From: Onchocerca volvulus
Lineage: Eukaryota > Nematoda > Chromadorea > Rhabditida > Onchocercidae
Reading direction: 5' to 3'
DNA: 64,000 bases
Assembly: GCA_000499405.2 (NCBI GenBank)
Contig: HG738141.1
Span: 466,032 to 530,031 of the forward strand
Part shown: in pieces, positions 52,353 through 64,000 of the stretch
How positions within the stretch are numbered: position 1 is the stretch's first letter
How the letters are laid out: every line of letters begins with the position of its first letter
Notes under the pieces: model-generated
The model's input: the letters and a program-made list of their open reading frames with translations, nothing else
Databases searched by the model: none
What the model was told of the DNA's origin: nothing
Translations under genes and position numbers: made by a program

Positions 52353-54398
52353 ATCTTCTGTTTTCGATATTATATCTGGCTAAACTTCAGAATCTAAAAA
52401 ATAAATTTAGTGGATGGGAGAAAAAGACCAGGCTGAAATTAAAACCATATGTTACAAATATAAATGTTTTCCAAAAAAAAAAAAGATCGCAAAACACCAA
52501 CGATAATCATGCAATGCAATCCTAATCATACAAATGTGAAAAAATTGCAAAATATTTCAAAAAGCAATTCCGAAAATTCCAAAGTATATCACCTAGTGCA
52601 AAATTTATGGTAAAATTTATAGGGATAGCCAACAACCTGCGTTGATCAAGGTTTGAAACAGTATTGCAAGCTATAAAATATTATCTTTCACAAAAATTTG
52701 CAGCCTACAAACACATTGTCAATCCCTAACCTTACTACCATAATAACCTAATACAAAGAGCTCGAATTTCTTGTAAAGTTATTAGCAAAATTTAAAACAT
52801 TCATTGCAAAGTCTACGAATTAGACTAAACAATTTCAAAATATTTGTGAATCCCAAAAACCCCCAGCAAAAACCGAAAAATTCATCAACTGATGTACATG
52901 TACGGAAACACAATCAGAGGAATTTGATAAATTCGGCAATGTAACAAAAATGGAACCAAAAGAATTTCGAGAATTCAAATTTCCCAATGAAACATCCCCA
53001 AAGGTTCAGGAAACTCGCATCTGGAAAGCACAAAACACAAACCAAAACCACAACAAATTACCAGCATCACCAACAATGACATGGTAAATCGTGTCTCGGC
53101 CACATGAGATTAATAAAATGTGACTCGGCCCGGAAATTTTGAAACCAGTAAGGAATTTGAAATGTTGGCGGGTTGAGGAGAAGTAATTTGTATTTGCATC
53201 ATTTCAAATTAAAAGAGAAAAAGAAGCATTGATTGGGAATCCTTTTTCCAATTTTTTAGTAAATTTTAATAAATCAGCAATCTTTTTTTATTTTGCTAAA
53301 GTTTTTACTAGTGATTTTTTTTTCCAATTTCATTAAAAAAATTTCATAAATTCGAGATTATAAGCATTACATCAATTATATTTTTTAATAGTACACAAGA
53401 TCATGCTTCAATACGATTACTCGAATACATAAAAGTTAATGTATGAACGATAGAAACTCATATGCATGAAAATGTATGACCACACAAAAGATTAAACGGA
53501 AGTTCAGCGCAAACTTCAAAAGTAAAGATACTATAAATTTATATAAATATGTAAATCATACAAATTTCCAGACTGACCACAAGTTCACGCAAAACAAAGA
53601 ACAATGAAAAATCCGGTAAATGACAGGCAAACAAATAGCAATTCGAGCATAGACCTGTCCCCAAACAATAGATGTTTACGGGTTTTATTTCCTTATCCCT
53701 CGAGGCATTAGTTTATAAACTGGTTCAAATTAATAAATAATTCGAACTAAACTATTATTTATTAATAAATAAATAATCCAAATTAACCATATTATAATCA
53801 CACGTATAATTTTCCAAGCACCCGACGTCATTCCGCGACAGCGTCATTGTCTCTCTCATTCTCAATCTCTGTCTACCTATAGCAACGTTATCTTCTCCTT
53901 ATCTCTCAATCTCTGACATATTTGCAACTGTTATTCCTCTTTTTCTTGTTTTCTTTCTTTCGCTCTCAATTTCCTAAATATAAGTTATGCCCTTGTAGAA
54001 GATATTCTATATTTGAAATTGTTTCCCTTGCATATATCTATAAAGTATCAAACGGTTTATTTGATTTAGACTTTAAAAACCATTTGTAAATTTATATATT
54101 AAAGTTAGATTAAGTAATATTATCAGAGTAAATTGTTGATTAATTAAATTTTTAATTAATTTTTAGCAAATTGTTAATTTTTTCTTTTGTTTTTACATTA
54201 TATTATCGAAATTAATTCTATTTACTTTGGAACTGAATAGATTTTTCTATCATTTTATTTTATCTCATATAGATCAAGTTCAAACTGACCAAATTTCAGT
54301 TTTTTCATTTCGATTGAACCACACAAATCAGGTTGTGTGTGTGGTATTATTCGAAAATTGATTATTGATTGGAAATGAAACTAGTCAAAAATTGATTG
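52353..54398. promoter_or_regulatory. Divergent intergenic region of eIF4A3 and the coiled-coil gene
   Basis: About 2 kb separates two divergent starts and must hold promoter sequence for both. It is less AT-rich and more mixed in composition than the large gene deserts. CTCGGCC occurs twice at about 53094-53134, around ACATGAGATTAATAAAATGTG, as a loose symmetric arrangement. No coding exon was recognised. Confidence 0.35.
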
Positions 54399-55916
54399 AT
54401 GGATGCACCTTCTAAATGCGATCGAATGATAAAAACAGAAGTTGATGAGGATTATATCAAAATTTTAGGTAAATCAAGTAAATTAAATTGTTTTATCAAT
54501 GTAATGAAGACTGTATATGGATGATAAGGACTGTGATAGTTTAGATAACCATGGAACTTATAAGTAAAAACTATCGTAGATCACATAAAGAAGAAAATAG
54601 TACATAAGTTATGAATTATGGCAAAAATAAATAAATAAAAGTAATATCAATTAAATAATAGTCTTTTCATAGATGTTGATTGAATGGCGGATGAAATATG
54701 AATTGATGAAATTGCAACATAAAATAGAATAGGAGTGATCGGATAAAACAGAATAGGAGTTTCCAAATCATTTTCTTCGGCATGCATGAAATTCTGTCAA
54801 GTTCGGAATTATTCAAATTATTTGCAGAGAGGAAATTGAAAAAGTTGCGAAAAGACGAAACACAAGTAAATTCTAAAGATATATTGGATGATTTGAAAAG
54901 TTATCGAGAAGATAAGGTTAGTATCCTCCAATCATATTACATTTTATGTTTGGAAATTCCGAATTTTCTGGAAATTAACTTTGCAGAACTTTAACATTTT
55001 CGTTGTGGTAGAAATGAGATGTATCAGAATAATAAGAACGGAATTACAAAGCAACCATAATTAAGCTGAAAATCAGAATTAGTAAAAGTAAAGCGAAATA
55101 GGTTACAGTAATTGAAAATTTGATGTTATTAAGTTAAGTTTGGAAAAAAATCATAAAAAAATATCTATTTCCGAATAAAATGTTTCAAATTAAAGTGGTA
55201 AAAGAAAAGAATTAAATGACTCAAAGTGAAACAAGCATAGCTGTTTCCTTACCTTTATTTAATTTTGCTCTTCCCTTTTATTCTATTTTTCAGCTTCTTC
55301 GTTTGTTGACTAAGTCAGATTATTGTTTCGAAGATAATTTCACAGATCACCCAGTTGTAGTTTCATATTTGCGACGCAAATTGGCACCAGAAACAGTTGC
55401 TCTAAATTGCGGTGAATTTACTGCTTTACTTGAAGCCGATCAGTTGGCATTACAAAATTTAGAAAACAATAAAGAAGCAGCTTCAGCAATGATATCGACG
55501 CAAAGTACTACTGAAGAATCCAAGGTAGTCATTTTAATTCAAAAATTGAACCTGCAAAATTGTCATAGGTTCTTTGAAAAGTAGCACCGCAGCAACATTT
55601 AGACAAGTGCTTAATCCTTACTACTTGTCTAAATTTTAAGACGATTGCTTTTGATCACGAAAATTGACAGTAATTTCTGATATTTCGGTAATTTTTTTGT
55701 CAAATGCAATATTCATCACACTTTTAGAAATGTGTTATCTGTACTGATGTAGCAGAATGATTTTTGTGTAGAAGTATTTCAAAAATTATAATTTTGTAAC
55801 GAAGGATTATTTTGAATCTCTGTAAATGGTACTGGATTTGTCTGAAAGATTTTCACTTTAAAAAAAAAATAAAATTTTAGGTTAACCAGGAAGTGCAACA
55901 TTTAAAAAATAACTAA
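54399..55916 (+). CDS. Small coiled-coil protein of unknown function
   Basis: Four exons join in phase: 54399-54468, 54828-54916, 55294-55524 and 55881-55916, giving 141 residues. The protein starts MDAPSKCDRMIKTEVDEDYI, continues with a charged helix (ERKLKKLRKDE...KDILDDLKSYREDK), a more globular middle (YCFEDNFTDHPVVVSYLRRK) and a helical tail rich in Glu, Ala and Gln ending VNQEVQHLKNN. Heptad-like spacing suggests a coiled coil at both ends, so it probably acts in a complex. I do not recognise the family. Its stop codon lies 11 nt before the start of the kaptin-like gene, in the same exon and a different frame, suggesting joint transcription. The last exon is the least sure: without it the frame from 55294 continues to a stop at 55584. 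Confidence 0.6.
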
Positions 55917-55927
55917 AAGCAATAAAA

Positions 55928-58342
55928 ATGAAGTGGAAAGAACGGAACTTCATCCCTGTTCCATGTTGCAACACATATAGTTTGCATCAATTATCAGGTG
56001 ATTAAAAACAATAGGATGAATTTTTTATCTTTCTTTTGAATCTTTCAGGAAATGACAAAATTTTTAAAAAGTGAAATTTTAGAACTTTAATATTTTTTAT
56101 TTTTTCCAAACATTCAATTTTCCAAATAATTTATCTGATTGGAAATTATCTAGCCATCCAACATAGCACATTTTCTATTATGATGTAAGCTTTTTTTAAA
56201 CGAGCCTCATGATGCAAATTCTTAAGAAATTATTCTGCTAAAGTGAGATCATTGATTTTTTCGATTGCTTACTGCTGAGAATTTTTCAGATCGTAGTGTT
56301 ATCTGTGTTTCATTATCCGGAAAGGTACACTGGGCAAATGGCGCAGAACCAACAGATTTAGCTGTATTATTCAATGAAAGTTTGGATAATAATGAAAATT
56401 TAGAAATTGTCGCATCCGATTTTGCTGAACTAAGTGGTACTGATGGTTTAACCATTCTTGTTACATGGTTTGTTTTTCTTCTAACTTCCCAATTTATTTT
56501 TAGATCATTTAAAAAATTTTATATATGAAAAATATTTTTTTCGTTTCTGTGATGTTTTTGTATTGACATTAATTTTTCTTTTCAGTTGGGTATTATTTGA
56601 TCAATTCTGGATGCCAAAACGTTATTTTGCCGCAATGTTCAAAGCAACGGCCGATTGTAAATTTGTTTTAAGTAAGTATGAATCGTATTCTAAACTGGAA
56701 AGTTTTATAGATTCTTAATTTAGTTTTATCGATTCTTACTTTTATCATTTCATTATTTCTGTATTTGAAGTTCGAATCGAATATTTTAAACGATTAATAC
56801 TTTACTTTCATTTTTTCTTGCTTTTAACCTTTCCTGTCTTAATACTTTTTTTCTCAAAATACTTGAAATATATTAAATTGCCGTAGTTCAATGAATTATA
56901 GTAGTAGACTCTCATCATATACATTTATTGTTACTTTTTTAAATATTTTTTCCTTTTCAGACTATAAATTGGAACTTGATAACGTACCTTCATATACTCG
57001 AATAACAGCTGAAGCAGCTGTTGCGAGTAATCGCTGTTGCTGGCTCATATTTACCACTTCAAGTGCTGCTCGTTTATTTATTATCCAGGTTTCAATTAAT
57101 AAATAAATTTTAGCTTATGTGATTTTCCAAAAAAAAATTCCATTTGAAGAAAGTCGAAATTTCAGCCTACATCACTAACAATTGAAGAGGTTGAATCAGT
57201 CGGTGATATCTATCCAGGACTTGATTTAGGCGATCTGCCGGGTTCTGTCATCAGGTAGCTATTTGTGATTTTTGACTTCTTAATGATAACATATTATTAT
57301 TTATAATGAAATGATGATAGCAGTTGTAATAACTGATGTCAAGAGTAATCTTATGTTAGAATTTAAAGTCATTATCATTTATAGGTCAAATTGTCTACAA
57401 ACACCGACGTATCGATGGTCTGTACTTGGTTTTGATACAGGTTATGTGATTGCAACAACATTATCTATGCAAACAAATTTTATAGTAGATAGGTATTCAT
57501 TATTCTATAGTAATTTAGATAATTTTTTATTTATCTTTTCTCTATTCTAAGTCATGTCATTTACAAAATTGATATAACTTTTGTTTATTTTGCTGTAATG
57601 ATTTCCAGAAATAAATTGAAATTTTCTGGTGCCATATCAATTTTGTTAATTTTACAACATGTTGGACGAGATGATAAAATTTCGGTGCTAATATCTTCGA
57701 CACTTGGACCAGCAGCTGTATGGATGCTGTCTCTCTCTTTGGATAAAAGCCATTTTGAATGGAAAAAAGTAACGATTTTAGAGGATACACGAGGCCATGA
57801 TGCTGTTATATGTTGTGCATCTAGTCATCAATTGATTACCATTGGAACATATGATGGGGTAAGTTTGTAGTTTTGAGTTACCAAAATTTCAATTATTTGT
57901 CATTGATTTGATAATTTTTTTGCTTTATCCGTAATTATATTTTTCTCTCGACAAATGTAAATAATCGTTTATAATCTTAGAGTAATTTGAAATAACTTTG
58001 TTATTTTATTCCTAATAATTTAATGAATCGTGTATAACTTTTAAGGGCATTACATTAGTCCATTTTATGTACATCATTATTTACTTCTCAAATATTTGAT
58101 TGATTATATTTGGCGTTTTTATGGTTACCGATTTGAATTTCAAACTTTTGTATTAATTACTGGTTTCAATTCAGGTCATTTTGGTATATAAACGACTGGA
58201 TCTTTTATCCGGTGACCACTATGCAGTTCCCTGTTCAATTATTGAAATGCATGTATCGGTGATATCAATTATTTTTCTGAAGGATGATACGTTAGCAGTT
58301 CTAACAACTAATGGTTTGCACACTGTTCAAGCCACTGTTTAG
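55928..58342 (+). CDS. Kaptin (KPTN) homologue, KICSTOR subunit
   Basis: Eight exons join in phase: 55928-55997, 56290-56467, 56586-56671, 56961-57088, 57166-57254, 57385-57492, 57609-57858, 58175-58342, giving 358 residues (human kaptin 436). Blocks align in order with my knowledge of kaptin: YSLHQLS..SVICVSLSGKVHW at the start; DIYPGLDLGDLPGSVI; YRWSVLGFDTGYVIA; ISVLISSTLGPAAVW; AVICCASSHQLITIGTYDGVILVYK; and DTLAVLTTNGLHTVQ near the end, where human kaptin has an ELAVVSLKGVHILQ-type ending. The basic C-terminal tail of vertebrate kaptin is missing. The fold is a beta-propeller of FG-GAP/WD-like blades. In mammals kaptin works with ITFG2, SZT2 and KICS2 to place GATOR1 on lysosomes and restrain mTORC1 when amino acids are low. 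An AATAAA lies at 58579. Confidence 0.72.
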
Positions 58343-58578
58343 AATGATAGATTTGTCACTGCTTATTATGTTTTACTACCTCATTAACGGACTTCTTATT
58401 TGACTTCTGGATGGTTTTTAGAGTTTCAGTGACCATGATTGATTATAATTCCTGCAAAATAGTGACATCGTATCAATTTCTGAATTATCCTGGAGTGTTC
58501 TCAGGAAAGAATGGCTGATAATTTGCCAAAACTTTCAAGATTTACTTTTCAAAGTTTTTTTTTAAATAGTAAACTTTA

Positions 58579-58584
58579 AATAAA
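58579..58584 (+). terminator. Candidate polyadenylation signal of the kaptin gene
   Basis: AATAAA occurs 237 bp after the kaptin stop codon. AATAAA is frequent in this AT-rich DNA, so the call rests on position. Confidence 0.4.
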
Positions 58585-61210
58585 CATCTCAAATATTTTT
58601 CTTTGCCATTTATTAATATCATTCACTCTTTATTGTCCCAAAAACCTTTTCAGTTTTATTAATTTCTGCAATTTATTATTCTTATGTATGCCAAATACTT
58701 AATTTCAAATTTGAATAATTAACAACATACCTTACATAATTTAATAAATTTTAATCATTTGGATTTTTTTGTCGACAAATTTTCGCTTCATTTCAAAAAT
58801 TCTCAATGGTCAAGAAGTCGAGAAATCGAGCAGTTCATCGAAACTTAAATTTAAAAACAAAAAGAGAGTGCTGAGAGTTATCAAATCCTGTAAAATTTGA
58901 CGTTTTATTCATTTAATTTTCTCTTACTTTCCTGTTTTTTTTTTTTTTTTCTTTTCAGACAGATTATTGCTAGTATGTTAGTGATGCAAAAAATACTCTT
59001 TTAGACTTATCATGCAGTTATCGATGATATAAACTAAAGAGAAATAAATGTTATCAGACGAGTAGTCTCATTTATAATCGTAAGGATACGATATGCGATA
59101 CAGTACAGTTTGTTTCTGTATAGATATATAGTTATCTAGATGGACGTGTCACTCGTCAAAAATAAGTTAGTATTCATGAAAGTTACTGAAAATATTATCA
59201 ATTTTAAACAATACAGTGATATTTTTATTTTTGTTCATTCCTTTCTTAAATTATGTTGCTAGTCTTATGGTATTGTCTATATTACTGTATGATATACTAT
59301 AAGACATGTTATGAATTACTGTAAAAGTTCGAGGGGAGAATGTAGAAGTTAGAGTGAAAGGAGTTAATTAAATAATATAGAACAAGCAACATTATTTTAA
59401 TTGTAAAACTTTTAAATTAGGACAGTTTATTTTGAAGCTTTAAATTATCAGTGATAAAATAGCTTCATGGATTCTTTCTCCTTTTTCAAATGTTTATTCA
59501 AATTTAATTTATTTTAGATTTGAAATTTCAAAATTTTCACATCCCATTATGTTTGCCATAGTCGAATCTAGATAATTTTATACAGATTTACATCGAAGTT
59601 TATATTGGAGTTTATATTGAAGTATTTTTTTATATTTTTTATTCAAATTTTTATTTATATTTCATATTTTATTTATATCTATACTTATATTTTTGTTTTT
59701 TGCTTATATTTATATTTTTTATTTATATATTTGTTTTTTTTATATTTATATTTTTTTATTTTTATTATAAACTTCAATATATTTTATAATGAAGTTTATA
59801 ATTTTATGTTATTAAAGAAATAAAAAAAACTTTTCGGAATAATTCTGTTCAATGTTTAAATTACTACCATTTTATTAAATTGTTATTCTTAAAAGATGAA
59901 TTTTATTCCGAATTTCAATTTATTCCCGTCACTTCATGAAATAAGGATTAAAATGCAAATTTCAAAAAATTTCCTAGTAATTCATTTCATTTAACGAAAA
60001 TCTAAAGTAACCTTTTCTGTTATTATTAATCATGCGAACAAAAAATAAGTTTTTCTTTTCTGAGAGAGCGATGTAGGATGAAATCTGCTAAAGATAATAA
60101 AACTTAAGTTAAAATATTGTTAAATTTTAAAGCATAGAAATAAATGCATGTGTCGAGATTTCCTGAAAAAATTTAATGAATTATGAGTTCTATATCGTTA
60201 ATTTCTATTAATATTACTTAATATTAAAGATAAACGGATGAAAATTTCAAATAATTCTAATTGAATTTTTTCAAAAAATTAGTTTCAAGTTCATTCCAAG
60301 TAATTTCAAAAAACTGTTGAAAAAAGAAATCGAAAATTTAAAAATATTTGTTTTATTAATCGTTAATTAAAACGATGTGTTTCTTAAATTTTTGTTTCTT
60401 TCTGAAAACTGTTATTTTTGAATAAATCCAGAATCATTTTCCTTTTCAGAAATTTTTATTTTCTGCTTTTTTTTTTTTTTTTTTAAATTTAAAACGAATA
60501 AGAGCGAAAATAAATGTATAAGAATTTAATTTATTACCAGAAATCTTTGAAAAAAAAAAAAAGAAAGAATTAAACAGAATGCAATGAAAATAATGCGAAA
60601 ATATCAAATGAAAATATGAAAAAAATGAAAACTTTCCCAGTTTTTCCTGAAATTACAAGGATATTGATTAGTATGACTCATAAAATTCCGGTTTACTGGA
60701 AATTCATCCGGAAATTTTTTTTTTTTTAAATTTTGTTAAAACGAAAAGGGATGATTACAAGGAATTTGAATTGTTTTCATTTTCAACTAATCACATTAAT
60801 TTCCAAGAAACAGGAAGAGGAAATGAATTAGACTGAAAAGAACTAAATCGAAATTTTTTTTTTTTTTAAATTGAAATTTTCAAATTAGTTTGATTGGATG
60901 AAAAGAAATTACTGCTTTAATGATTTCAAGAATTTCAAACAATTTCCAAAATGGTAATTTTCGTATTTTATCTTAAATTTCAACCTTTTTATTTTTTTTT
61001 TTGAATATTTCAAATTTTACATTAAATTTTTGAAATAGTTTAATCGAATGATCGAATAATCTTATTTAATAAAAGATGAAAATTTGCGCGACATAGTATT
61101 AGATGTATTTCCAATTGTAACAATATTCAAGCAATCCATTATAATTTACAATTCTGTCATAAAATTTTATTACTACTGTAATAGTTTATTCAGGAAATGA
61201 ATTACTGATT

Positions 61211-61246
61211 AAATTATTTCCGGAAAAACTATTCCGGAAATAATTT
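61211..61246. repeat. Inverted repeat with 15-bp arms
   Basis: AAATTATTTCCGGAA (61211-61225) and its exact complement (61232-61246) are separated by six bases. Each arm contains TTCCGGAA, itself a palindrome. Confidence 0.9.
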
Positions 61247-61332
61247 GAAATTTGCTTTTATTGTCAGTGATGTAGCATAGTTATGCAAAATTTTTACTCA
61301 TTTAACTTCGATAACTTAATCTTAATATGAAG

Positions 61333-61367
61333 TAATGATATCTAATATCTAACATTAGATATCATTA
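61333..61367. repeat. Inverted repeat with 14-bp arms
   Basis: TAATGATATCTAAT (61333-61346) and its exact complement (61354-61367) flank a seven-base loop. Confidence 0.9.
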
Positions 61368-64000
61368 TTAATTTCGATATTTTATCAACATTCATAATAT
61401 ATTGTTTAAATTAAAGCTTGAACTAATTATATTTAATAAATACAGTCCAATATTAATTCAATAATTATTAATAAGTACAATTTTATTAATTTGCATTTAA
61501 TAATTTATAATTTTGCAATAATTAATATATTTAAATATATTACTTATTAACTGGCTTAATTAAAAGTTAACTAAAACTAAAAGTTGAATTAAAAGGCTTA
61601 TTAATTAAGAGTTAAATATTAGCCGTTTGAAAAAAGTTTGTGTCATCAATTTTTGTAATCTTTTATCTATTGATTGAACTATGTGTAAATAATGTGAAAT
61701 TTTGCTAAAAAAAAAAAAAAAAAATCTATTTTTTAAATTTTCAAAAAAAGTACTTTTCAATTCAAAACTATATTGAATATACAATATACATTGGCTTTTA
61801 TCTCTTTTATTTCAATTGTTCAATTTTTTTTTCTTCTTGAAATTTTTATAAGAAAATCTTTTTAATTCAATGATTTCCAATAGAATATATTATAAGTAAT
61901 TAATTAAAAGTATACACAAATATTTCTCCTAATTCAATACGTTTATATAATTCCTTACGATATTTGAAATGACAAAAAAATGTCTGCAATTAAATTTCAA
62001 ATAATTTTAAATTTTTTTAAAAAAATATCACGAATTCGTTCAAATCATTGAAACAAATTCTCTTTCGTTTTCTAAATTTACATTCCAAAAAAAGCATTAA
62101 GCTTAATTATTTATTAGCCCATCGAGCTATTTCGGTAGCAAATCGTTTAAAAAAATCTAATTTCATTTTCAAAAAAAAAAATAAAGGAAGAATATGATGG
62201 AAAGCAAACAAAGATAATTTTCCGATTCAACTTGCTTTCTTGTTCTAAATTTGGATGACTTTTTCATTTAAAAAAAAAAAAAAATTCCATTTTTTGATTT
62301 TTTAACATCTAAAAGTTTTCGAAATTTAAATCAATTCATATTAAAATGGTAATGTAATTTGACCAATGTATAAATGTACGATTAAAAATCACTTTTTCAG
62401 GAATTATTTTAAATAATTCGGAAAAATATTCATATTACTTATAACTTTATGTGAAGCTTTTTAATAAATTAATAAATGAAACGAATTAGGTAATTTAATG
62501 AGAATATTTCAATAGCTATTTGAACAAAAATAATTTTAGCTATGATATTTAAAATACAAAAGTAATAAAGAAATGTATTTCAAGAATTTCAGAATATAAT
62601 ATACCTGCTTTCAAATTCGGAAATTAAATTTCGATAAAACCAATCAATTTATCACAAAAAGCATTTTTTTCAAGATTTCATTTGATATCCAACAATAAAA
62701 TTGGAAAACAATCGGGAGATAGGAAAAATTTAATATACAGAAATTTAATATATTTGATCGAATTTCAATAATGCGGAATAAGAAATATTTAATTTTTTCC
62801 AGTCATCAGTTTCATAAATTTTCTCATTTACTTCATAAAAATTTGTTATTTTTTATCAAAATTTTTATTAATATTTTGATTTTTATTAAAATTTATTTAA
62901 CAATAAAATATACAGAATAAAATAAGTAAAAATGAAAACTATGTATGAAATTATAATTTGAAAAAATTACTTTAAGCATAATAGAAAATAACATCTTAAG
63001 TCATTTCAAACTTTTTAACTTATTTTTCAAGTTTATTTTCTGTTTTTTTTTAATTTTATGAAATCATAGATGACAAACTATGTCTAAACAAATGACATGC
63101 GATCATGCGGACATAATAGGCATCATAAAACCAATTAATTTAAATTGTTTGGTTAGCATTAAAAATCTTTTTTTAAGAAAATGCAATAAAAAAAAAAGGA
63201 AAAAATTGGAAAAACTTTTTTTTAAAAATTTTTTGTGTTATTTTTATAATTTTTTTTTCAGATTTTGTTTATTTTCTTTATTTGTCTATTAATCAATATA
63301 CATATATGTCGCAATGAATAAATATCAAATCAAATTAACTGTTATCTTTTTTATCAATTATCATTATCACAAAATATTTGTCACATAGGCTCGGATATGT
63401 ATGATCATATTTATCAGAGTATCAATTATTATTTCTTATAATAATCATTTGGCATTTGCAATTTTTGCATATTTATGATTAATATCTATCAATTTTGCAT
63501 TAAAAGAAAAAATAGTTTTTTATAAAAATTTTGGAATAATATAGTAATTTTATAATACGATCGAATGAATTATAGAAAATAAGATTACGAATTTTATATC
63601 GAATTGGAATTTACGATTAATTCTACTATTATTTAAGCTATGAAACCAAAATTTATATTAAAATATTGAAAATTTGTATTGAAAATCGAGACTTATATTG
63701 AGAAGTTTATGTTAAAATATAACATACTAATTAAAAATTTTCAAATTATGCATTAACCAAAATTATTGCGAGCATATTTGCATCAATGCAAATTTTATAG
63801 TCTCTTTTCTTTTTCCTTCTTCAAACCCATGAAAACATCCAGTAATTAATTATTTGATTATTTCATAAATTATAATATCGTAATTAAAACTAATATAAAA
63901 CTTGTTGAATTATCTAATAAATTAATTTTATTTGTTTTTTTAAGACGTATATCCAATTCGTTTAAAAAAAAGCTATTTGTTAATTAAAACTTAATTAAAA

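Larger units (their letters stand above)
58585..64000. other. Gene-poor AT-rich region at the right end
   Basis: No exon could be supported on either strand. It contains a TATTTATATTTTT-type low-complexity run at about 59620-59765, flanked by inverted TATATTGAAGT / ACTTCAATATA sequences, and two clear inverted repeats at 61211 and 61333. Confidence 0.6.

Noticed and set aside
59605..59823. 72-codon frame of Phe, Ile and Tyr
   Set aside because: Translation of a TATTTATATTT low-complexity run.
1..64000. CRISPR array, restriction or toxin-antitoxin system, phage or bacterial operon
   Set aside because: No regularly spaced repeats with unique spacers, no long intronless genes, no ribosome binding sites; the DNA is clearly metazoan.

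Overview
The window is eukaryotic and almost certainly from a nematode. It is very AT-rich, with short exons and GT..AG introns, many acceptors of the TTTTCAG type, about four tandem copies of the nematode telomere hexamer TTAGGC inside the sequence, and proteins that read as animal families. A spirurid or filarial worm would fit the base composition and the long AT-rich introns, but I cannot prove that from sequence alone. Genes had to be assembled from exons by splice-site phase; no single open reading frame shows them whole.

Layout. (1) 443-10127, minus strand: a partial secreted protein with what looks like one CUB domain split across an intron of about 8 kb. That intron holds a decayed Helitron (about 3853-5990). 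(2) 10.2-22.7 kb: gene-poor AT-rich DNA with tandem repeats and the interstitial TTAGGC tract. (3) 23052-28263, plus strand: an eleven-exon gene with a coiled coil, a SUMO-interacting motif and a C-terminal FN3-like domain, the layout of ATF7IP/MCAF chromatin cofactors. (4) 28.3-41.8 kb: mostly empty, with microsatellites, palindromes, a 228-bp tandem duplication and a second Helitron remnant (about 39880-41460). (5) 41799-47992, plus strand: a complete Cys-loop ligand-gated chloride-channel-type subunit in eleven exons. (6) 49168-52352, minus strand: eIF4A3, the exon-junction-complex DEAD-box ATPase, in ten exons, the last only 17 nt. (7) 54399-55916 and 55928-58342, plus strand: a small unknown coiled-coil protein followed 11 nt later by a kaptin (KPTN) homologue. 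(8) 58.3-64 kb: AT-rich DNA with no gene seen.

The genes do not form one pathway. They cover chromatin, inhibitory neurotransmission, mRNA surveillance and splicing, and probably amino-acid signalling to mTORC1 (KICSTOR). The points most worth checking are the 11-nt gene pair ending in kaptin, the ATF7IP-like gene model, the split CUB gene, and the internally deleted Helitrons that share a terminal hairpin. I found no CRISPR array, prokaryotic defence system, tRNA or rRNA gene.
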